Source: Lachnospiraceae bacterium (GTDB lineage: Bacteria; Bacillota; Clostridia; Lachnospirales; Anaerotignaceae). From it: 9,743 nucleotides of DNA. Position numbers and translations under genes: made by a program. A model generated the notes under the pieces. That model saw only the letters and a list, made by a program, of their open reading frames with translations. It was not told the DNA's origin and searched no databases. Below are positions 6,853-9,743 of the stretch, piece by piece (position 1 is the first letter of the stretch; the number at the start of each line of letters is the position of its first letter). The stretch is taken from positions 1 to 9,743 of the forward strand of contig JAQVIB010000067.1 in NCBI GenBank assembly GCA_028695945.1, in the 5' to 3' direction.

Positions 6853-7715
6853 AGCCATTAAGTGAGGGTTTAACCAAAGGCTACATTGCCTATCTAGAAC
6901 ATTTTTCCATGGATGCACGTGGAAAAATGAGTAATTCTGCTTTAAATGGTCAGCGAAAAAGCGGTGCAAAGGGAAGTTCTATGGAGTTTTCCGATTTTAG
7001 AGAATATTCCACAGGTGATGATTTAAGGCGGATAGACTGGAATAGCTATGCCCGAACGGACAAGTTATTTACGAAAGTGTTTTTAGAGGAAAAGCAAGCG
7101 GAAATAAATATTTTTTTAGATTGCAGTGCATCAATGGGGATTGATGAAGAAAAAGGATTTTATGCCAAGCTTATTGCGGCATCTATTGCATACATCGCTC
7201 TTAAAAACAGCGATAGTGTTAACATATATGCGTGGAGCGAGGGACTGAAGCAGTGGAGACTTAACAACACTTCACGCAATAATTTTGCACAGATTGTTAC
7301 ATTTTTAGACGAGCTTGAGTTTTCTGGGCAGACACGTCTTAGTCAATCAATAGGCAGTGCTGTAGTAAAGTCTGGTCGTGGCATTTCAGTAGTAATTTCG
7401 GATTTTTTTATTGAAGAAGAATTTAAGGAATCAGTAGACAGGCTTAGGTATAAAAAACAACAGATAAGCATGGTGCAGGTACTGAGTTGTGAAGATGCGA
7501 AGCCATCAGTTGGAGGCAACAGGAGACTAACAGATTGTGAAACAGGCGAATACAGGGATATTACCGTAAACGAAAGACTGCTAAGTGATTATCAAAAGGT
7601 ACTTAGTCATATGCAAGCGGCGATGAAAGAATATTGCAAAATGGTGGATGCCAATTTTAGCACAGTGGTTACAAATGTTCCATTAGAAGAGTGTGTAAAG
7701 AAACTTTTCTACTAA
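6849..7715 (+). CDS. DUF58 domain protein with vWA-like MIDAS site
   Basis: The 288-residue protein has no membrane segment. The DUF58 signature is at residues 46-70 (EFSDFREYSTGDDLRRIDW followed by NSYART). A von Willebrand A-like fold follows. Its metal-ion-dependent adhesion site appears complete: DCSAS (D91, S93, S95), T162 in GQTR, and D185 in VISDFF. Such proteins are standard operon partners of MoxR ATPases, as here through the ATGA overlap. In many genomes the pair is followed by BatA-like membrane vWA or transglutaminase-fold genes, but here a hairpin terminator follows directly. The client and process are unknown; envelope or stress roles are known for some relatives. A cytoplasmic location is inferred from the lack of hydrophobic segments. 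Confidence 0.92.
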   Translation: MKPLSEGLTKGYIAYLEHFSMDARGKMSNSALNGQRKSGAKGSSMEFSDFREYSTGDDLRRIDWNSYARTDKLFTKVFLEEKQAEINIFLDCSASMGIDEEKGFYAKLIAASIAYIALKNSDSVNIYAWSEGLKQWRLNNTSRNNFAQIVTFLDELEFSGQTRLSQSIGSAVVKSGRGISVVISDFFIEEEFKESVDRLRYKKQQISMVQVLSCEDAKPSVGGNRRLTDCETGEYRDITVNERLLSDYQKVLSHMQAAMKEYCKMVDANFSTVVTNVPLEECVKKLFY

Positions 7716-7735
7716 AAAAGCTTATAAAAGAATAA

Positions 7736-7782
7736 TTAACGAAAAAAATCTTATACTAGGGTATAAGATTTTTATTCGTTAA
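7736..7782. terminator. Long AT-rich hairpin terminator between the DUF58 gene and ferredoxin
   Basis: TTAACGAA (7736-7743) pairs with TTCGTTAA (7775-7782), and AAAAATCTTATAC (7744-7756) pairs with GTATAAGATTTTT (7761-7773). This gives a 21-bp stem with one bulged A at 7774 and a TAGG loop. The inner 10-bp hairpin followed by TTTTT suits plus-strand termination. On the minus strand the stem is followed by TTATTCTTTTATAAGCTTTTTT. It closes both convergent genes. Confidence 0.82.
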
Positions 7783-7799
7783 CTAAATAGAATTTTCAA

Positions 7800-7970
7800 T
7801 TAAGCCTGCTTTGGAGCGTCTACAGGACAAACGGATGCACAAGAACCGCAGTCGATGCAATCAGCCTCGTTAATTTTGAAAATACCGCCTTCATTAGAAA
7901 TGCAGTTTGTAGGACATTCAGCCTCACATGCACCACAAGCGATACAGCTGCTATCAATCTGGTATGCCAT
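7800..7970 (-). CDS. Small 2[4Fe-4S] ferredoxin
   Basis: This short gene encodes 56 residues beginning MAYQIDSSCIACGACEAECP. It is a clostridial-type low-potential electron carrier in the cytoplasm, typically serving pyruvate:ferredoxin oxidoreductase, hydrogenase or similar enzymes. Two complete cluster-binding motifs are visible: C9-x2-C12-x2-C15-x3-C19-Pro and C38-x2-C41-x2-C44-x3-C48-Pro. The internal two-fold symmetry and the length match the 55-residue Clostridium ferredoxins. A strong GGGAGGTG binding site (7979-7986 on the forward coordinates) lies about 9 nt before the ATG. It is monocistronic: a promoter at 8008-8036 and a hairpin terminator past its stop frame it. It is transcribed divergently from a DtxR-like metalloregulator, which may control it. 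Confidence 0.95.
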   Translation of the reverse strand: MAYQIDSSCIACGACEAECPTNCISNEGGIFKINEADCIDCGSCASVCPVDAPKQA

Positions 7971-8007
7971 TGGAATTACACCTCCCGATAATAAATTTTC
8001 ATCTGCT

Positions 8008-8036
8008 ATTCTATATCAAAAACCAAGTTAATGCAA
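8008..8036 (-). promoter_or_regulatory. Likely ferredoxin promoter
   Basis: On the minus strand, TTGCAT (8031-8036) and TAGAAT (8008-8013) are 17 bp apart. The -10 matches five of six consensus bases and the -35 the TTG core. The transcript would start near 8001, 31 nt before the start codon. Confidence 0.55.
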
Positions 8037-8093
8037 GAACTAAATTCAAAAGAATTAAATTTTCAATAAATTGTGGAAAAAAATTACAAAATA

Positions 8094-8102
8094 TGTTATA
8101 CT
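8094..8102 (+). promoter_or_regulatory. Extended -10 promoter for the DtxR-like regulator
   Basis: TGTTATACT is an extended -10 element (TGn plus TATACT). The region 17-20 bp upstream (TTGTGGAAA, 8071-8079) offers only a weak -35, as is common with extended -10 promoters. Its position also argues against translation starting at the in-frame ATG at 8073, upstream of this element. Confidence 0.55.
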
Positions 8103-8126
8103 AATGCCCTTGAAGGAGATTTTTTT

Positions 8127-8134
8127 AAAAGGAG
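8127..8134 (+). promoter_or_regulatory. Ribosome binding site that sets the DtxR-like start at 8142
   Basis: AAAAGGAG lies 7 nt before the ATG at 8142. The longer frame from 8073 has no such site and would add 23 residues unlike the family N terminus. Confidence 0.75.
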
Positions 8135-8141
8135 CGTACTG

Positions 8142-8525
8142 ATGAGTTTAGGTGATTATGATGTAACGGCATCCCTTGAGGATTATCTTGAGGCTATTTA
8201 TTTTTTATATCAGAAAAATGCTGAGGTTAGGGTTACAGATGTTGCAAGAGAGCTGGGCATTTCTAAGCCTAGCGTTAATAGGGCAATAAATACCCTTAAA
8301 AACCAAGGTCTTGTAGAACATGAGCACTATGGTGACCTTAGGCTGACTGAAAAAGGTCTTAAAATTGCATGTGATGTTGCAGATCGTCATAAAACAATTA
8401 AAGCTTTCCTTAATGAAAAATTAGGGGTGGACGATGAAACAGCAGAACGTGAGGCATGTCTTATTGAACATAATATAAGTGCTGATACTATGAATAGGCT
8501 TAGACTTTTTATGAAATCTGAATAG
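8142..8525 (+). CDS. DtxR/MntR-family metal-dependent transcriptional regulator, short form
   Basis: The 127-residue protein has an N-terminal winged helix-turn-helix (about residues 9-70; recognition region ELGISKPSVNRAINTLKNQGLVEH) and a dimerisation/metal-binding helix domain (71-127). It lacks the SH3/FeoA-like third domain of DtxR and is shorter than Bacillus MntR (142). Aligning by eye with MntR and DtxR gives metal ligands D14, E17, H83, C106, E109 and H110. D14 matches MntR Asp8, where DtxR has Met10. C106 matches DtxR Cys102, where MntR has Glu99. The metal preference (Mn or Fe) therefore cannot be read off. The start at 8142 is set by AAAAGGAG. It is divergent from the ferredoxin gene and ends at its own terminator. 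Confidence 0.88.
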   Translation: MSLGDYDVTASLEDYLEAIYFLYQKNAEVRVTDVARELGISKPSVNRAINTLKNQGLVEHEHYGDLRLTEKGLKIACDVADRHKTIKAFLNEKLGVDDETAEREACLIEHNISADTMNRLRLFMKSE

Positions 8526-8536
8526 AATATTTTATT

Positions 8537-8568
8537 AAATCCCAATGACTTACAGTTGGGATTTTTTT
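8537..8568 (+). terminator. Rho-independent terminator after the DtxR-like gene
   Basis: AAATCCCAA (8537-8545) pairs perfectly with TTGGGATTT (8556-8564) across a 10-nt loop and is followed by a continuous T tract to 8568. It lies 11 nt past the stop codon. Confidence 0.92.
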
Positions 8569-8666
8569 AATTTAGAATACATTTATTGATTCCTTGGGTA
8601 ATACTACAGTGTTTTATATTCATGCACAATCTATAACTAAGTGAATAAGATAAAATACAAAGTTAT

Positions 8667-8671
8667 GGAGG
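8667..8671 (+). promoter_or_regulatory. Ribosome binding site for the first cupin gene
   Basis: GGAGG is 10 nt before the ATG at 8682. An in-frame TTG at 8673 would be only 1 nt from this site, so the ATG is the real start. No convincing promoter was found in the 8569-8666 gap, which is AT-rich and otherwise empty. Confidence 0.7.
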
Positions 8672-8681
8672 ATTGAATAGT

Positions 8682-9077
8682 ATGGATTATGGACCAAATC
8701 CGTTCGTAACAAATATAAATTGGGATACTCTTCAAAATAATTATTATCGCTCAACGTTATGGACGGCTGAACATTTACAAATTATGCTAATTAGTTTACC
8801 GGTAGCACAGAGGTCAGACGTTGAGATTAATAGTTCGGACCAGTTTATTAGTATTGTTGAGGGACAGGGTGTTATAGAAACAGGTTTAGACAAAGATAAT
8901 TTAGATTTTAGAGTTAGAGTTTCAGATGGGTATGCAATTATGCTGGCTGCCAATACTTGGCACAGATTTTATAATATAGGCAGTACACCAATAAAATTAT
9001 ATGTAATATATGGACCGCCACAATGGCCGAAAGGAACAGAGGTTGAAACATTTGAAAGTGGAGAAAATGAAATTTGA
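8682..9077 (+). CDS. Small single-domain cupin protein, copy 1
   Basis: This is a 131-residue cupin (beta-barrel) protein. The first cupin motif region is EINSSDQFISIVEGQGVIETG (starting at residue 48) and the second is AANTWHRFYNIG (89-100). The opening MDYGPNPFVTNI and the ending YGPPQWPKGT are shared with copy 2. By eye about 93 of 131 residues are identical to copy 2 (about 71%). Where copy 2 has H50 and H54 this copy has N50 and Q54, so only the second-motif His (H94) remains of the likely metal ligands. It may bind metal weakly or not at all. The substrate is unknown. Similar cupins are widespread in Clostridia, Bacillales and relatives, annotated only as cupin-domain proteins. It lies 37 nt upstream of copy 2 and is probably co-transcribed with it. 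Confidence 0.88.
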   Translation: MDYGPNPFVTNINWDTLQNNYYRSTLWTAEHLQIMLISLPVAQRSDVEINSSDQFISIVEGQGVIETGLDKDNLDFRVRVSDGYAIMLAANTWHRFYNIGSTPIKLYVIYGPPQWPKGTEVETFESGENEI

Positions 9078-9098
9078 TAGCAATTGGATATGAATTTA

Positions 9099-9105
9099 GA
9101 AAGGG
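9099..9105 (+). promoter_or_regulatory. Ribosome binding site for the second cupin gene
   Basis: GAAAGGG ends 9 nt before the ATG at 9115. As in copy 1, an in-frame TTG (9106) directly abuts the site and is not a likely start. Confidence 0.65.
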
Positions 9106-9114
9106 TTGAACAAT

Positions 9115-9510
9115 ATGGATTATGGACCAAATCCATTTGTAACAAATATTGATTGGGATACAATACAAAATAATTATTATCGTTCAGCATTATGGACGGC
9201 GGAGAATTTACAGGTTATGTTAATGAGATTACCTACTGGGTTAAAAGCAGATTTAGAACTTCATGACACAGACCATTATATATATATTGTAGAAGGTCAA
9301 GGAATTATAGAGACAGGAGACGATAAAGATAATTTGGATTTTAGGGTAAGAGTTTCAGATGGATATGCGTTTGTAATACCAGCTAATGTATGGCATAGAT
9401 TTTACAATATTGGAAGCATCCCAATTAAGTTTTATATTATTTATGGGCCTGCCCAGTGGCCACATGGAACAATTGTTGAAACACTTGAAACCGAACAAAA
9501 TGATATATGA
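9115..9510 (+). CDS. Small single-domain cupin protein, copy 2
   Basis: The 131-residue paralogue of the gene just upstream is collinear with it without gaps. The first cupin motif ELHDTDHYIYIVEGQG (residues 48-63) holds H50, H54 and E60. The second, PANVWHRFYNIG, holds H94. This is closer to the canonical G-x5-H-x-H-x3,4-E-x6-G / G-x5-P-x-G-x2-H-x3-N cupin signature, so copy 2 is the more likely metal-binding member. The block DKDNLDFRVRVSDGYA (70-85) is identical in both copies and may be the most constrained surface. Start chosen as for copy 1. No clear terminator is seen after it. Confidence 0.88.
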   Translation: MDYGPNPFVTNIDWDTIQNNYYRSALWTAENLQVMLMRLPTGLKADLELHDTDHYIYIVEGQGIIETGDDKDNLDFRVRVSDGYAFVIPANVWHRFYNIGSIPIKFYIIYGPAQWPHGTIVETLETEQNDI

Positions 9511-9574
9511 CATAATTCTTATTTTAAGGTAAATTAATCAGTAAAAAATTTAAAAAAGTTTTTGTTTGTTTTAT

Positions 9575-9658
9575 ATCTAACCTGCAAGGGTTTTATCTTA
9601 ATTTGCCTTAAGTAAATCTTAATTGTTTTTAAAACTCTTTAAAGATTGCACGTTAGAT
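9575..9658. repeat. 13-bp inverted repeat bracketing the upstream region of the last gene
   Basis: ATCTAACCTGCAA (9575-9587) is the reverse complement of TTGCACGTTAGAT (9646-9658) except for one C-C mismatch. The arms are separated by 58 nt, and the right arm lies between the predicted -35 and -10. It could be a pair of regulator sites or a base-paired structure. Confidence 0.5.
9596..9642 (+). promoter_or_regulatory. Five helically phased TTAA direct repeats, candidate operator array
   Basis: Hexamers TCTTAA (9596), CCTTAA (9606), TCTTAA (9617), TTTTAA (9627) and CTTTAA (9637) recur at 10, 11, 10 and 10 bp. The last overlaps the -35. Tandem repeats at one helical turn are typical of OmpR/PhoB-type response regulator sites. 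No such regulator gene is in the window, so the binding protein is unknown. AT-richness makes some TTAA occurrences expected by chance. Confidence 0.45.
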
Positions 9659-9666
9659 GGTATAAT
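9638..9666 (+). promoter_or_regulatory. Promoter for the gene at the right edge
   Basis: TATAAT (9661-9666) is preceded by TGG, making an extended -10 (TGnTATAAT). TTTAAA (9638-9643), 17 bp upstream, is a four-of-six -35 match. The transcript would begin near 9673, giving a leader of about 42 nt. Confidence 0.7.
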
Positions 9667-9714
9667 AATAAATGTACATAAGCTGATGTTTATTCACGAA
9701 AGGGTGTGGGCATA

Positions 9715-9743
9715 GTGGGAAGTTCAGCAGTGGCATTAGCAAT
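9715..9743 (+). CDS. Start of an unidentified gene (partial)
   Basis: A GTG at 9715 is followed by codons for GSSAVALA up to the window edge. GAAAGGGTG (9698-9706) lies 8 nt upstream. The few residues seen are small and hydrophobic, so this could be the start of a membrane or secreted protein, but nine codons are too few to identify it. The extended -10 promoter and TTAA array upstream suggest it is regulated. A 9-codon frame from the ATG at 9686 ends at TAG overlapping this GTG and is probably chance. Confidence 0.5.

Larger units (their letters stand above)
8682..9510 (+). repeat. Tandem gene duplication (two cupin paralogues)
   Basis: Two head-to-tail units of about 433 bp (start-to-start) include the coding sequence and the leader: both have a purine-rich site, a TTGAA trinucleotide context and then ATGGATTATGGACCAAATCC. 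Proteins are about 71% identical by hand count, so the duplication is not recent. Confidence 0.9.

Noticed and set aside
4798..7715. CPBP protease plus MoxR/DUF58 as a defence or bacteriocin-immunity island
   Set aside because: The genes are on opposite strands with separate promoters, no toxin, nuclease or peptide precursor is nearby, and the flanks are housekeeping genes. The evidence does not support a linked system.
8073..8141. N-terminal extension of the DtxR-like protein from the ATG at 8073
   Set aside because: It would place the coding start upstream of the extended -10 element and has no ribosome binding site; the ATG at 8142 has AAAAGGAG at 7 nt.
8569..8666. Possible promoter or sporulation-type sigma site before the first cupin gene
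   Set aside because: Several AT-rich hexamers resemble -10 boxes but none has a partner at correct spacing.
9579..9596. AACC-TGCAAG-GGTT plus T run as a terminator for the cupin genes
   Set aside because: The stem is only 4 bp with a short interrupted T tract; too weak to call.
9686..9715. Nine-codon leader peptide (MFIHERVWA) before the last gene, overlapping its GTG at TAGTG
   Set aside because: No ribosome binding site, no runs of a regulatory codon and no attenuator hairpin; most likely a chance frame.

Overview
The window is a compact stretch of low-GC, AT-rich bacterial chromosome. Strong GGAGG-type ribosome binding sites, consensus sigma-A-like promoters and the clostridial look of the proteins (short DtxR/MntR-like regulator, 56-residue 2[4Fe-4S] ferredoxin, CPBP protease, a two-domain hypothetical protein) point to an anaerobic Firmicute of the class Clostridia, perhaps close to Lachnospiraceae. 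That placement is an inference from protein character. I see no rRNA, tRNA, CRISPR array, insertion sequence or phage gene.

Layout, left to right. (1) The C-terminal end of an M16 (YmfH-like) peptidase, then lgt (lipoprotein diacylglyceryl transferase) on the plus strand. (2) A bidirectional terminator, then a minus-strand operon with a consensus promoter: a small membrane protein of the Sm_multidrug_ex family followed by rsmA/ksgA (16S rRNA dimethyladenosine methyltransferase). (3) Diverging from it on the plus strand, a 388-residue hypothetical protein and then trmB (tRNA m7G46 methyltransferase). (4) A second bidirectional terminator and a minus-strand CPBP intramembrane protease. (5) Diverging, a MoxR ATPase and DUF58 two-gene operon joined by an ATGA overlap, with a near-perfect promoter. 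(6) A long hairpin terminator and a minus-strand small ferredoxin. (7) Diverging from the ferredoxin, a short DtxR/MntR-like metalloregulator with its own terminator. (8) A tandem pair of paralogous small cupins. (9) A striking regulatory region (9575-9666) and the first nine codons of a GTG-started gene cut by the window edge.

Most of the window is housekeeping: lipoprotein maturation, rRNA and tRNA methylation, and MoxR-type chaperoning. Three convergent pairs are each closed by a hairpin terminator, and three divergent pairs share short promoter regions. No previously undescribed multi-gene system stands out. The less ordinary points are: five TTAA motifs at 10-11 bp helical spacing, bracketed by a 13-bp inverted repeat, upstream of the last gene; a metal-site residue mix in the DtxR-like protein, which is divergent from a ferredoxin; the duplicated cupins, one of which has lost a predicted metal-ligand histidine; and the uncharacterised 388-residue protein.
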